From NCBI GenBank assembly GCA_032622095.1, contig CP136063.1, positions 267,833,426 through 267,897,425 on the forward strand: a DNA stretch of 64,000 nt. The letters are read 5' to 3'. A model generated the notes under the pieces. That model was not told the DNA's origin and did no database searches. It worked only from the letters and a program-made list of their open reading frames with translations. Shown here one piece after another: positions 1-12,744 of this stretch. The DNA is from Siphonodentalium dalli (Eukaryota; Mollusca; Scaphopoda; Gadilida; Siphonodentaliidae). Made by a program: the position numbers and the translations under genes. Within the stretch, counting starts at the first letter, position 1. Every line of letters begins with the position of its first letter.

Positions 1-20
1 TCTGTTGGGTAAAGGGTTAA
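1..20. mobile_element. Right end of a piggyBac-like TIR element (cut by the window edge)
   Basis: The first 16 bases end in GTTGGGTAAAGGG and are followed by TTAA. The same terminus plus TTAA closes the complete element at 37098-37475. CCC/GGG termini beside TTAA are typical of piggyBac-type elements. The rest lies left of the window. Confidence 0.5.
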
Positions 21-234
21 TCTCCAACAGTTGGTGAGTATCGTTGCTACGTGTATATCGGTCATAACATTATGCATCATAGATGTTTGCCGAATAAGAT
101 GCACACATACTCGCAAAAAAAAAAATTGTATTCAGATGCGATATGCGGATTTTCTCTATTGAACCTAATTGTCAACATATCCCTGGAACCGGACTTAAAT
201 GTAACAAAATCGAGCATAATTTCAGAGGTTAAAT

Positions 235-558
235 GGGGACTGTACACTAAATCCGGCCATTTGTGGGACCATCTACTATTATTAGAATATATGCAACAAA
301 TGAATGAATTTGAGCCACGGATGAGTGCAAAATGCAATCATTTAATTTATGAACGATGTACAACAACATGGTAATTATAATGAAAATTACTATATGGCTC
401 GATTCATTAACTCAATTTCCTTATAATTACCATTTGTTTACATCGTCCGTAGAGCACACGAGTGTATTCGTCCATGGCTAAAATTCATTTGTTGCATATA
501 TTCTGTTACGTATAATAGAAGATGGTCCAACAAATGGCCGGATTTAGTGTACACTTCT
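235..558. mobile_element. Non-autonomous TIR element (MITE), copy 1
   Basis: The left end reads GTACACTAAATCCGGCC and continues through ATATATGCAACAAATGAAT. The right end is its reverse complement (ATTCATTTGTTGCATATAT ... GGCCGGATTTAGTGTAC). The arms are over 100 bp and imperfect around a short centre. There is no credible ORF. A second copy flanks the LINE at 21026-24886. The exact ends and target duplication are not resolved. Confidence 0.7.
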
Positions 559-1744
559 GTAAGTTGTCAACCCGCCAAGGGAATCGCCAACACATACATA
601 CAAAAAGGAGACAGGAGTCACTGTAACCCACCCTTAAATATGCTCTGTCCGAGTTAAGAGCATAAAACCCGACATCTTTACCATTTTACCAAACAAATCA
701 GATCAGACCCATGAGCCCATTAATACGAAGTTATGGCCATATGTCGACATTCAAAAGAGTTAAGTTTTAACATGTTTAGAATTTTTATCAACATATATAT
801 TTCAAGGATCGCCGATTATAAAAGCATCCATGCAACGGTCGCACAAAAGCGGCAGACGATAAAGAGCGTTTTCAGTTATGAGATTTTGGATGATTTTGTG
901 GATTTTCACGATGACTGTGTAATACGAATGATAGTGATTGCATGTATTTTAAATTTTGTTACGCCTTGTATGCGAAAAATTGGCTTTCGAAGTTCTGAAT
1001 TAATTGGCATAAAATCGGACGGGTCATTTTAAGTGTATAAATGATGGGTATGTTGTCCATATACATCATTGGCGAAACTACTTACACTGAGAAACAATAT
1101 TCGCTTTGAGAACTTTATAACCCGGTGTAGTGTTTCGCATCACTTTGGGTTTATCTGATACATAATACATCGACCACATAAAAAATAAGCAAATTATTTT
1201 ATACTTACAATAATAAACCGAAGGCTTCGAATTTTGTCCAATAAAAATATTAACATAAATCAACCCGCTTAACATCGCACGCGGGTACAGTGTAAATATT
1301 TCTCCGGACAAAGAAGAATTGTGTACCCGAAGAGCGAAAACATTCTAAACAAAATCCGCATACGATTATAGAGAATAATACAGCTCTATTCATACATTAG
1401 ATAGTCATTGGATACCATTATACATCATACTGTGTGAAGTGAATATAGAGGGATGGACATTCTTCGGCTTTCTTAGTCTGTGTCCATACACACAATTCCC
1501 GGTCCCTCGGTACAAGCATTTTACATGGTGTCAGGAATCGTGTAAAATATGCACCTCTTTCTGAAAGAAACAATGATGCCCATTGTGGATGGAGCTGCGC
1601 GGCACAGCAATTGTAGGACCAAAGAATGTTGACACTTCATACATAAACAGGACCGCAGTGAAACACGTTTTACAGAGCGCGAATCTGATATGTCGTGCAA
1701 ATGAAAAATAGATTAAATAGTGCCAATATGGACTTATTTCGTAT
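559..1744. other. Unassigned AT-rich stretch
   Basis: Only short ORFs of up to 99 codons, with no recognisable motif, coding bias or repeat structure that I could see. Nothing is called here. Confidence 0.4.
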
Positions 1745-1893
1745 TGAAATAAGCACTATACGGGTTTATTTTGTACGCCGTGTGTTATGCCCATACAGAG
1801 CGTATTTCTCCTTCAAATATACGCTTTATAATGGCATAAAACGCGACATCCAAAATAAGCCCGTATTGTGCTTAATATCACGAGAACATTCCG
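1745..1893. mobile_element. Palindromic MITE related to 26573-26766
   Basis: The ends AAGCACTATACGGGTTTATT and AATAAGCCCGTATTGTGCTT are imperfect inverted repeats. An inner inverted pair (ATGCCCATACAGAGCGTATT against AATATACGCTTTATAATGGCAT) extends the fold. The same modules, GCCCGTATTGT and AAAGCGTATTTGA, occur at 26573-26766. Confidence 0.55.
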
Positions 1894-2260
1894 ACTTACA
1901 TGATTCAGGCTCTTTATAATGTGTTTTCACCGTGGCCCGCGCCATAACTGGTATACGCTCAATAGACATTGAAACCTTTACACGATACCCGCGTGCGATG
2001 TTAAAAAAAATTGACCCCATCCCCAGTAATACTTAATCATATAGAAAGGCATCCAACTTTGAAATTTTATCAGTTTTTAACGCCCATGAAACTTGTTTGA
2101 TACGCAATAATACTTGCTACATAAACGCCTCATATACAGGTAGAAAGATAGTTTATTATATACTTCAATTTGGTGTATCTTTTGTAAAAACTGGTTCAGA
2201 AGAACTCCGGTTATGTGCACAGGGGCCTGTGCTATAGATTTACAATTGCCGGGATTTTTT

Positions 2261-2577
2261 TTACCCTGCATTGGCCTAACAATTTTTTACAATTTTAATA
2301 ATTTTTTCTTGTATTCTTTAACAATTTTATAATTTCACCCATACAGAGCCCCAGACAAACATGAGCAGACGACACTCTTCTATATATATATGCTTCTATA
2401 TATGTGTGGGGCTCCCTGCAGGGTAATGGATGTTTTTTTATTTTATGTCCTAAAAATTGTAAGAAACATTTATTTAAAAAAAAATGATAAAAAATTGTTA
2501 GGCCAATGCATTCTCTTTATATTCGAGGCGACCGATGGTCGACTCGCATATATAAGAGAATGCATTGGCACAGGGTA
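2261..2577. mobile_element. Double-hairpin MITE, copy 1, left hairpin lost
   Basis: The centre (CACCCATACAGAGCCCCAGA ... GGGGCTCCCTGCAGGGTAAT) matches the copies at 14392-14770 and 52538-52950 almost base for base. The right end keeps the hairpin GCCAATGCATTCTC ... GAGAATGCATTGGC followed by ACAGGGTAA. At the left end ACCCTG is joined directly to CATTGGCCTAACA, so the palindrome between the two GCCAATGC arms is missing. No coding capacity. Confidence 0.75.
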
Positions 2578-2942
2578 AAAACATCCCGACTTACGACTGT
2601 TTTTCCTACTTGTTCCACTTGATGTCCTCTCAAACAGGGGCAAAGAATAAACAAGATAACAAGCGTTACGTCATTCCAAAATTGCGACAGAAGTTGAAAA
2701 TGTCCCGGTTGTGAAACTGATATTTTCAACAAATACGCCGTGATATGGCGTGATTGGTTTGAGCCATAGGGCGCCTCGCATATATGTAAAATTTTAACCC
2801 GTTCAGCAAAACCTCCCAACGATAGTCTTCAATAAAGAGTGTCAATGTTTCGTTCTCAAAAGCAGTAGATAATATAGAGCGTTAGTGTCAATTACTTGTT
2901 TTCAATGTGAATCATGAACGCTTTTCTTGATTTTCGGTATAT

Positions 2943-3131
2943 CCTTCATGTAAGAATACACGAAACAACGCATCCCCTCCATTCTCCATAGGGTTAGGGA
3001 TAGAGTTAGAGTTAGGGTTATAGGGTTAGAGTTAAGGTTAGGATCAGGGCTAGGATTAGGGTTAGGGCTAGGGTTAGGGTTAGGGATAGGGATAGAGTTA
3101 GAGTTAGGGTTAGTGTATTCTTACATGAAGG
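2943..3131. repeat. Interstitial telomere-like block inside a 19-bp perfect inverted repeat
   Basis: From about 2990 to 3113 the sequence is a degenerate run of TTAGGG and variants (TAGGGATAG, TTAGAG). It is bracketed by CCTTCATGTAAGAATACAC (2943-2961) and its exact reverse complement (3113-3131). TTAGGG is the common metazoan telomere repeat. The bracket suggests the block moved as part of a mobile unit rather than being a fused chromosome end. Confidence 0.75.
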
Positions 3132-3433
3132 CCATACTCTGATTTTGGCGATGCATGTGCCAGTTATTTTTTTTATGTGGTTGGTAAAGTGAAAATCACC
3201 TTACAGGAACGTTTAAACAATTTATTATCAAATCGGACGGTTGTTATTCAAATTTATCACATAATTAACCCACAATACCAGTTTCATAATTATTGTTAAG
3301 ACACACGTGTAATATTAGCGCGTGTGATGACGTCACGCCATTATTTAAATTACTTGCGATTACTGAAGTTTATGATTGTTGTTATCGATGAATACTTCGT
3401 GTTGCTTCGCGTTTATTTGATCATGTGATAAAA
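3132..3433. other. Unassigned stretch
   Basis: No ORF, tandem repeat or inverted repeat of note between the telomere-like block and the palindromic element beside the satellite. Confidence 0.35.
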
Positions 3434-3582
3434 GGTATCTCCAACTCGTTCTGTTTTATACGTAATTTATCAACCTCGTCCACTAAATTCCATTTGAGCC
3501 TCGGTAAACCTCGGCTCAAATCAAATTTAGTGAATTGGTTGATAAATTCCGTATAAAATAGAAACTCATGTGATATCCTCTA
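3434..3582. mobile_element. Palindromic MITE beside the satellite
   Basis: The arms contain TTTTATACGTAATTTATCAACC and its near-perfect inverse at 3537-3565. The inner part GAGCCTCGGTAAACCTCGGCTC closes the hairpin. The whole segment can fold on itself with arms of about 60-70 bp. No ORF. The satellite begins about 55 bp to the right. Confidence 0.65.
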
Positions 3583-3637
3583 TTTATTAATAGCGTGATG
3601 CAATGGGTGAAGTGTGAATGGAAGTTAATTATCGACA

Positions 3638-6600
3638 TGTAGAAGATAGATAACCTGTATGTAGAAGCTAGATAACCTGTATGTAAAGATAGATAACCTG
3701 TATGTAAAGATAGATAACCTGTATGTAAAGATAGATAACCTGTATGTATAGATAGATAACCTGTATGTAAAGATAGATAACCTGTATGTAAAGATAGATA
3801 ACCTGTATGTAAAGATAGATAACCTGTATGTAAAGATAGATAACCTGTATGTAAAGATAGATAACCTGTATGTATAGATAGATAACCTGTATGTAAAGAT
3901 AGATAACCTGTATGTAAAGATAGATAACCTGTATGTAAGATAGATAACCTGTATGTAAGATAGATAACCTGTATGTAAAGATAGATAACCTGTATGTAAA
4001 GATAGATAACCTGTATGTAAAGATAGATAACCTGTATGTAAAGATAGATAACCTGTATGTAAAGAAAGATAACCTGTATGTAAGATAGATAACCTGTATG
4101 TAAGATAGATAACCTGTATGTAAAGATAGATAACCTGTATGTAAGATAGATAACCTGTATGTAAGATAGATAACCTGTATGTAAGATAGATAACCTGTAT
4201 GTAAGATAGATAACCTGTATGTAAGATAGATAACCTGTATGTAAGATAGATAACCTGTATGTAAGATAGATAACCTGTATGTAAGATAGATAACCTGTAT
4301 GTAAAGATAGATAACCTGTATGTAAAGATAGATAACCTGTATGTAAAGATAGATAACCTGTATGTAAAGATAGATAACCTGTATGTAAAGATAGATAACC
4401 TGTATGTAAAGATAGATAACCTGTATGTAAAGATAGATAACCTGTATGTAAAGATAGATAACCTGTATGTAAAGATAGATAACCTGTATGTAAGATAGAT
4501 AACCTGTATGTAAAGATAGATAACCTGTATGTAAAGATAGATAACCTGTATGTAAGATAGATAACCTGTATGTAAAGATAGATAACCTGTATGTAAAGAT
4601 AGATAACCTGTATGTAAAGATAGATAACCTGTATGTAAGATAGATAACCTGTATGTAAAGATATTTAACCTATATGTAAAGATAGATAACCAGTATGTAA
4701 AGATAGATAACCTGTATGTAAAGATAGATAACCTGTATGTAAAGATAGATAACCTGTATGTAAAGATAGATAACCTGTATGTAAGATAGATAACCTGTAT
4801 GTAAAGATAGATAACCTGTATGTAAAGATAGATAACCTGTATGTAAGATAGATAACCTGTATGTAAAGATAGATAACCTGTATGTAAAGATAGATAACCT
4901 GTATGTAAGATAGATAACCTGTATGTAAGATAGATAACCTGTATGTAAAGATAGATAACCTGTATGTAAAGATAGATAACCTGTATGTAAAGATAGATAA
5001 CCTGTATGTAAGATAGATAACCTGTATGTAAAGATAGATAACCTGTATGTAAAGATAGATAACCTGTATGTAAGATAGATAACCTGTATGTAAGATAGAT
5101 AACCTGTATGTAAGATAGATAACCTGTATGTATAGATAGATAACCTGTATGTAAAGATAGATAACCTGTATGTAAAGATAGATAACCTGTATGTAAAGAT
5201 AGATAACCTGTATGTAAAGATATATAACCTGTATGTAAAGATAGATAACCTGTATGTAAGATAGATAACCTGTATGTAAAGATAGATAACCTGTATGTAA
5301 GATAGATAACCTGTATGTAAAGATAGATAACCTGTATGTAAAGATAGATAACTTGTATGTAAAGATAGATAACCTGTATGTAAGATAGATAACCTGTATG
5401 TAAAGATAGATAACCTGTATGTAAAGATAGATAACTTGTATGTAAAGATAGATAACCTGTATGTAAGATAGATAACCTGTATGTAAGATAGATAACCTGT
5501 ATGTAAGATAGATAACCTGTATGTAAGATAGATAACCAGTATGTAAAGATAGATAACCTGTATGTAAAGATAGATAACCTGTATGTAAGATAGATAACCT
5601 GTATGTAAAGATAGATAACCTGTATGTAAAGATAGATAACCTGTATGTAAAGATAGATAACCTGTATGTAAAGATAGATAACCTGTATGTAAAGATAGAT
5701 AACCTGTATGTAAAGATAGATAACCTGTATGTAAAGATAGATAACCTGTATGTAAAGATAGATAACCTGTATGTAAAGATAGATAACCTGTATGTAAAGA
5801 TAGATAACCTGTATGTAAGATAGATAACCTGTATGTAAGATAGATAACCTGTATGTAAAGATAGATAACCTGTATGTAAAGATAGATAACCTGTATGTAA
5901 AGATAGATAACCTGTATGTAAAGATAGATAACCTGTATGTAAAGATAGATAACCTGTATGTAAGATAGATAACCTGTATGTAAAGATAGATAACCTGTAT
6001 GTAAAGATAGATAACCTGTATGTAAAGATAGATAACCTGTATGTAAAGATAGATAACCTGTATGTAAAGATAGATAACCTGTATGTAAAGATAGATAACC
6101 TGTATGTAAAGATAGATAACCTGTATGTAAAGATAGATAACCTGTATGTAAGATAGATAACCTGTATTTAAAGATAGATAACCTGTATGTAAAGATAGAT
6201 AACCTGTATGTAAGATAGATAACCTGTATGTAAGATAGATAACCTGTATGTAAAGATAGATAACCTGTATGTAAAGATAGATAACCTGTATGTAAAGATA
6301 GATAACCTGTATGTAAAGATAGATAACCTGTATGTAAAGATAGATAACCTGTATGTAAAGATAGATAACATGTATGTAAAGATAGATAACCTATATGTAA
6401 AGATAGATAACATGTATGTAAAGATAGATAACCTATATGTAAAGATAGATAACCTGTATGTAAAGATAGATAACCTGTATGTAAAGATAGATAACCTGTA
6501 TGTAAAGATAGATAACCTGTATGTAAGGATAGATAACCTGTATGTAAAGATAGATAACCTGTATGTAAAGATAGATAACCTGTATGTAAAGATAGATAAC

Positions 6601-9600
6601 CTGTATGTATAGATAGATAACCTGTATGTAAAGATAGATAACCTGTATGTAAAGATAGATAACCTGTATGTAAAGATAGATAACCTGTATGTAAGGATAG
6701 ATAACCTGTATGTAAAGATAGATAACCTGTATGTAAAGATAGATAACCTGTATGTAAAGATAGATAACCTGTATGTAAAGATAGATAACCTGTATGTAAA
6801 GATAGATAACCTGTATGTAAAGATAGATAACCTATATGTAAAGATAGATAACCAGTATGTAAAGATAGATAACCTGTATGTAAAGATAGATAACCTGTAT
6901 GTAAAGATAGATAACCTATATGTAAAGATAGATAACCTGTATGTAAAGATAGATAACCTGTATGTAAAGATAGATAACCTGTATGTAAAGATAGATAACC
7001 TGTATGTAAAGATAGATAACCTGTATGTAAAGATAGATAACCTGTATGTAAAGATAGATAACCTGTATGTAAAGATAGATAACCTGTATGTAAAGATAGA
7101 TAACCTGTATGTAAAGATAGATAACCTGTATGTAAAGATAGATAACCTGTATGTAAGATAGATAACCTGTATGTAAAGATAGATAACCTGTATGTAAAGA
7201 TAGATAACCTGTATGTAAGATAGATAACCTGTATGTAAAGATAGATAACCTGTATGTAAAGATAGATAACCTGTATGTAAAGATAGATAACCTGTATGTA
7301 AGATAGATAACCTGTATGTAAAGATAGATAACCTGTATGTAAAGATAGATAACCTGTATGTAAGATAGATAACCTGTATGTAAAGATAGATAACCTGTAT
7401 GTAAAGATAGATAACCTGTATGTAAAGATAGATAACCTGTATGTAAAGATAGATAACCTGTATGTAAAGATAGATAACCTGTATGTAAAGATAGATAACC
7501 TGTATGTAAAGATAGATAACCTGTATGTAAAGATAGATAACCTGTATGTAAAGATAGATAACCTGTATGTAAGATAGATAACCTGTATGTAAAGATAGAT
7601 AACCTGTATGTAAAGATAGATAACCTGTATGTAAAGATAGATAAACTGTATGTAAAGATAGATAACCTGTATGTAAAGATAGATAACATGTATGTAAAGA
7701 TAGATAACCTGTATGTAAAGATAGATAACCTGTATGTAAAGATAGATAACCTGTATGTATAGATAGATAACCTGTATATAAAGATAGATAACCTGTATGT
7801 AAAGATAGATAACCTGTATGTAAAGATAGATAACCTGTATGTAAGGATAGATAACCTGTATGTAAAGATAGATAACCTGTATGTAAAGATAGATAACCTG
7901 TATGTAAAGATAGATAACCTGTATGTAAAGATAGATAACCTGTATGTAAAGATAGATAACCTGTATGTAAAGATATTTAACCTATATGTAAAGATAGATA
8001 ACCAGTATGTAAAGATAGATAACCTGTATGTAAAGATAGATAACCTGTATGTAAAGATAGATAACCTATATGTAAAGATAGATAACCTGTATGTAAAGAT
8101 AGATAACCTGTATGTAAAGATAGATAACCTGTATGTAAAGATAGATAACCTGTATGTAAAGATAGATAACCTGTATGTAAAGATAGATAACCTGTATGTA
8201 AAGATAGATAACCTGTATGTAAAGATAGATAACCTGTATGTAAAGATAGATAACCTGTATGTAAAGATAGATAACCTGTATGTAAAGATAGATAACCTAT
8301 ATGTAAAGATAGATAACCTGTATGTAAAGATAGATAACCTGTATGTAAATATAGATAACCTATATGTAAAGATAGATAACCTGTATGTAAAGATAGATAA
8401 CCTGTATGTAAAGATAGATAACCTGTATGTATAGATAGATAACCTGTATGTAAAGACAGATAACCTGTATGTAAATATAGATAACCTGTATGTAAAGATA
8501 GATAACCTGTATGTAAAGATAGATAACCTATATGTAAAGATAGATAACCTGTATGTATAGATAGATAACCTGTATGTAAAGATAGATAACCTGTATGTAA
8601 AGATAGATAACCTGTATGTAAAGATAGATAACCTGTATGTAAAGATAGATAACCTATATGTAAAGATAGATAACCTGTATGTAAAGATAGATAACCTGTA
8701 TGTAAATATAGATAACCTGTATGTAAAGATAGATAACCTGTATGTAAAGATAGATAACCTGTATGTAAAGATAGATAACCTGTATGTAAAGATAGATAAC
8801 CTGTATGTAAAGATAGATAACCTGTATGTAAAGATAGATAACCTGTATGTAAAGATAGATAACCTGTATGTAAAGATAGATAACCTATATGTAAAGATAG
8901 ATAACCTGTATGTAAAGATAGATAACCTGTATGTAAAGATAGATAACCTGTATGTAAAGATAGATAACCTGTATGTAAAGATAGATAACCTGTATGTATA
9001 TATAGATAACCTGTATGTAAAGATAGATAACCTGTATGTAAAGATAGATAACCTGTATGTAAAGATAGATAACCTGTATGTAAAGATAGATAACCTGTAT
9101 GTAAAGATAGATAACCTGTATGTAAAGATAGATAACCTGTATGTAAAGATAGATAACCTGTATGTAAAGATAGATAACCTGTATGTAAGATAGATAACCT
9201 GTATGTAAGATAGATAACCTGTATGTAAAGATAGATAACCTGTATGTAAAGATAGATAACCTGTATGTAAAGATAGATAACCTGTATGTAAATATAGATA
9301 ACCTGTATGTATACCAGTGATAACCTGTATGTAAAGATAGATAACCTGTATGTATATATAGATAACCTGTATGTAAAGATAGATAACCTGTATGTAAATA
9401 TAGATAACCTGTATGTATACCAGTGATAACCTGTATGTAAAGATAGATAACCTGTATGTATATATAGATAACCTGTATGTAAAGATAGATAACCTGTATG
9501 TAAAGATAGATAACCTGTATGTAAAGATAGATAACCTGTATGTAAAGATAGATAACCTGTATGTAAAGATAGATAACCTGTATGTAAAGATAGATAACCT

Positions 9601-10825
9601 GTATGTAAAGATAGATAACCTGTATGTAAAGATAGATAACCTGTATGTAAGATAGATAACCTGTATGTAAGATAGATAACCTGTATGTAAAGATAGATAA
9701 CCTGTATGTAAAGATAGATAACCTGTATGTAAAGATAGATAACCTGTATGTAAATATAGATAACCTGTATGTATACCAGTGATAACCTGTATGTAAAGAT
9801 AGATAACCTGTATGTAAGATAGATAACCTGTATGTAAGATAGATAACCTGTATGTATACCAGTGATAACCTGTATGTATAGATAGATAACCTGTATGTAT
9901 ATATAGATAACCTGTATGTAAAGATAGATAACCTGTATGTAAAGATAGATAACCTGTATGTAAAGATAGATAACCTGTATGTAAAGATAGATAACCTGTA
10001 TGTAAAGATAGATAACCTGTATGTAAAGATAGATAACCTGTATGTAAAGATAGATAACCTGTATGTAAAGATAGATAACCTGTATGTAAAGATAGATAAC
10101 CTGTATGTAAAGATAGATAACCTGTATGTAAAGATAGATAACCTGTATGTAAAGATAGATAACCTGTATGTAAGATAGATAACCTGTATGTAAGATAGAT
10201 AACCTGTATGTAAAGATAGATAACCTGTATGTAAAGATAGATAACCTGTATGTAAAGATAGATAACCTGTATGTAAATATAGATAACCTGTATGTATACC
10301 AGTGATAACCTGTATGTAAAGATAGATAACCTGTATGTAAGATAGATAACCTGTATGTAAGATAGATAACCTGTATGTATACCAGTGATAACCTGTATGT
10401 ATAGATAGATAACCTGTATGTAAGATAGATAACCTGTATGTAAGATAGATAACCTGTATGTAAAGATAGATAACCTGTATGTAAAGATAGATAACCTGTA
10501 TGTAAAGATAGATAACCTGTATGTAAATATAGATAACCTGTATGTATACCAGTGATAACCTGTATGTAAAGATAGATAACCTGTATGTAAGATAGATAAC
10601 CTGTATGTAAGATAGATAACCTGTATGTATACCAGTGATAACCTGTATGTATAGATAGATAACCTGTATGTAAAGATAGATAACCTGTATGTAAAGATAG
10701 ATAACCTGTATGTAAAGATAGATAACCTGTATGTAAGATAGATAACCTGTATGTAAGATAGATAACCTGTATGTATACCAGTGATAACCTGTATGTATAG
10801 ATAGATAACCTGTATGTATACCAGT
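3638..10825. repeat. 7.2-kb satellite of 20-22-bp units
   Basis: Roughly 345 tandem units share the core TAACCTGTATGT. Three main monomers are visible: a 21-mer continuing AAAGATAGA, a 20-mer with one A fewer (AAGATAGA), and a 22-mer continuing ATACCAGTGA, the last only from about 9300 onward. Point variants (CTATATGT, ACCAGTATG, AAGGATAG, ATAGATAG, ATATAGATAG) recur in the same order at distant sites, for example TTTAACCTATATG at about 4667 and 7978, so blocks of units have been duplicated. The minus strand has no stop codon in any frame of the basic unit, which creates spurious ORFs of up to 1308 codons. Confidence 0.97.
9280..10825. repeat. Higher-order repeat block within the satellite (CCAGTGA monomers)
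   Basis: An ordered series of monomers recurs: AAATATAGA unit, ATACCAGTGA unit, AAAGATAGA unit, two AAGATAGA units, ATACCAGTGA unit, ATAGATAGA unit. It starts near 9752, 10274 and 10514. The last two starts are 240 bp apart. This is the youngest-looking part of the array. Confidence 0.8.
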
Positions 10826-10876
10826 GTGTATTCATGCAACATAAAAGACCCAAACTCGCTTGATTATATTATATGA

Positions 10877-11056
10877 CTATATATGATGAATATGACGCCA
10901 GTGTTGATAATAGTACTCACCAAAGTTGTATTTTTGATCCCAAAAATGTACGTCCAATCGCTCTTTGAACGTGCTGAGGTCCTTGGCTTCCACCACGGAT
11001 TCCGATAGGTTATTCCACTGTTTAAATGTACTCAATCCGATTCGATGGTCCCCATA
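10877..11056 (-). pseudogene. LINE reverse-transcriptase C-terminal fragment (CR1-like)
   Basis: Reading the minus strand from about 11056 down to a TAG at 10877-10879 gives about 59 residues containing WNNLSESVVEAKDLSTFK followed by ERLD. This matches the conserved tail of CR1/Jockey-group LINE proteins, where a WN-x-LP-x-x-VV block precedes a short F-K-x-x-LD helix just before the stop. No reverse-transcriptase core lies upstream, so this is a 5'-truncated relic, as is usual for these elements. It abuts the right end of the 7.2-kb satellite. I infer the family from the motif only and the exact clade is uncertain. Confidence 0.75.
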
Positions 11057-11936
11057 TCATCATATTCCAACAACAACAATTTGTTTTAAATGCCCTCTTA
11101 TCAGAATCATTAATTGCCCAAAAATAATGCAAACCACAGTCAACTATAGTATAAAGTTGCCGAAAACCTGTTATTTATCAACATTTTGGTCAACGAAATT
11201 TGGCCGATTTGTCAAATACCTGACACAAAAGCACCACGTGCTTTTAGAGTTATCCATCTTCATCCGCAATGTGGTCAGAGACATTCCTCTCGTCGACTGT
11301 TTACTGGGCCACTTAAAATTAAAATAATAGATTTCAAACATGGATATCTGATGACTCTTGAGCTTTGATGGGTGGGTTCCTCGACTCGAATCAAATATTT
11401 TTGACCCCCGAAGCCAAGGAAATAGTAATTTGCTAGCGTTATTTCGGATTGAGTACCCTTAAGAACGCGCTCTGAAGAAATATAGCAACACCTCTCTATT
11501 GCATATGTCAATTTGCATTTTAAATTGTTGACACATCGTCCTGTCATCTTGTTTTCCTTTCAAGTAAACCACTGTTGTGGTATTATGGTATATGCTCGCT
11601 GCTTTGTTTTAGTGTGAATTTTATAGGATATTTATTTCATCACCTCCAGCAAGAGTATTTACAGAAGAGTATTATTTACAATGTTTCGCTTTATGTACAT
11701 GAATCTAACGGTGAAAATGTGATGTACATACATGTATAGAAGGAACGCTGAGGAATATAGGATAATCTCGTCCTGACATTCGATGACATCATGTGGGTGC
11801 GAACAATCGTCTCCTCCCAATAGGAATGCCGATAGTGATTCATCTTTCAGAAAGGATACCTAAATAGTTGGAGTTATCATCTGAAGCCAAACAAATAAAT
11901 GTTCTAATTCATAAACGCTCATAACTATGGCGAAAT
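11057..11936. other. Unassigned stretch
   Basis: ORFs of 60-120 codons overlap on both strands without recognisable motifs. Part may be upstream remains of the LINE at 10877-11056, but I see no supporting motif. Confidence 0.35.
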
Positions 11937-12098
11937 TCATTGGACACATCCTTGATTCATTGGACACATCCTTGATTCATTGGACACATCCTTGATTCAT
12001 TGGACACATCCTTGATTCATTGGACACATCCTTGATTCATTGGACACATCCTTCATTCAAACACGGCTTGAAATTCATTGGACACATCCTTGATTCAA
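11937..12098. repeat. 20-bp minisatellite, about 7 units
   Basis: Six head-to-tail units of ATTCATTGGACACATCCTTG. A seventh unit is separated by TTCAAACACGGCTTGAA, and a related TTCAAACTCGGCTTGAA follows it. A longer unit including the CGGCTTGAA piece is probably ancestral. Confidence 0.9.
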
Positions 12099-12744
12099 AC
12101 TCGGCTTGAATTTTGAGCCTATTCAGCAATACGTAAAGTTATGTGGTTATTCTAGCTAGAAAAATCGTCCTGAAAGGTTAACAACTCTGTCATAATGGGC
12201 GGACGCAACCCAAAATCGAAAATTACTTATATTTTATAGGTTTTAAAACGTAAATTTGCGGGACAAATCTCATTCTATTCAATCATCATCGACTTCAGTT
12301 ATCACAAGGAAACGAAAATAAGCTCAAATTTAAACAAAGGGCATTCCTTGCACATTTATGGCTGGTCCCTATAGTTTTCTGGAAAGTGAATCTAATGTAC
12401 CGGGCTGTACACATTTACCTCTATTTGATATAGCTGCACAAGTAATAATATTAATTATTTAATGGTCATCTGTCATTCCTTGCAACATAAGAACATCTAG
12501 GTCAAACGAAAGAGACGATAACAGATAGTGTTTGAAGTGTAATATATACTCCAGGTACGATTTACATATACTAGAATTTCCCAATACTAATTTCTTGTAT
12601 CGATTAATATCTGGCGTGTCGTGAATCACATATGCTGAGGAGTAACTCTATATTGCCTGAGAAAAGTGACACTATTATCGTCTCATTTTAAGAATGCATG
12701 AAATCACCAAATTCTTCTTTGCTTATAATGATAAAAAAGTTACC
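12099..12744. other. Unassigned stretch
   Basis: No ORF of interest, no tandem or inverted repeat noticed. Confidence 0.35.

Noticed and set aside
2990-3113. Real chromosome end
   Set aside because: The repeats are short and degenerate, and normal sequence continues on both sides.
6916-10853. Minus-strand ORFs of 958 and 1308 codons (repeats of YRLSIFT, HTGYLSL and IQVIYLY)
   Set aside because: The 21-bp unit has no stop in any minus frame and 20-bp units only shift between open frames. Length follows from composition. There is no start context, domain or codon bias.
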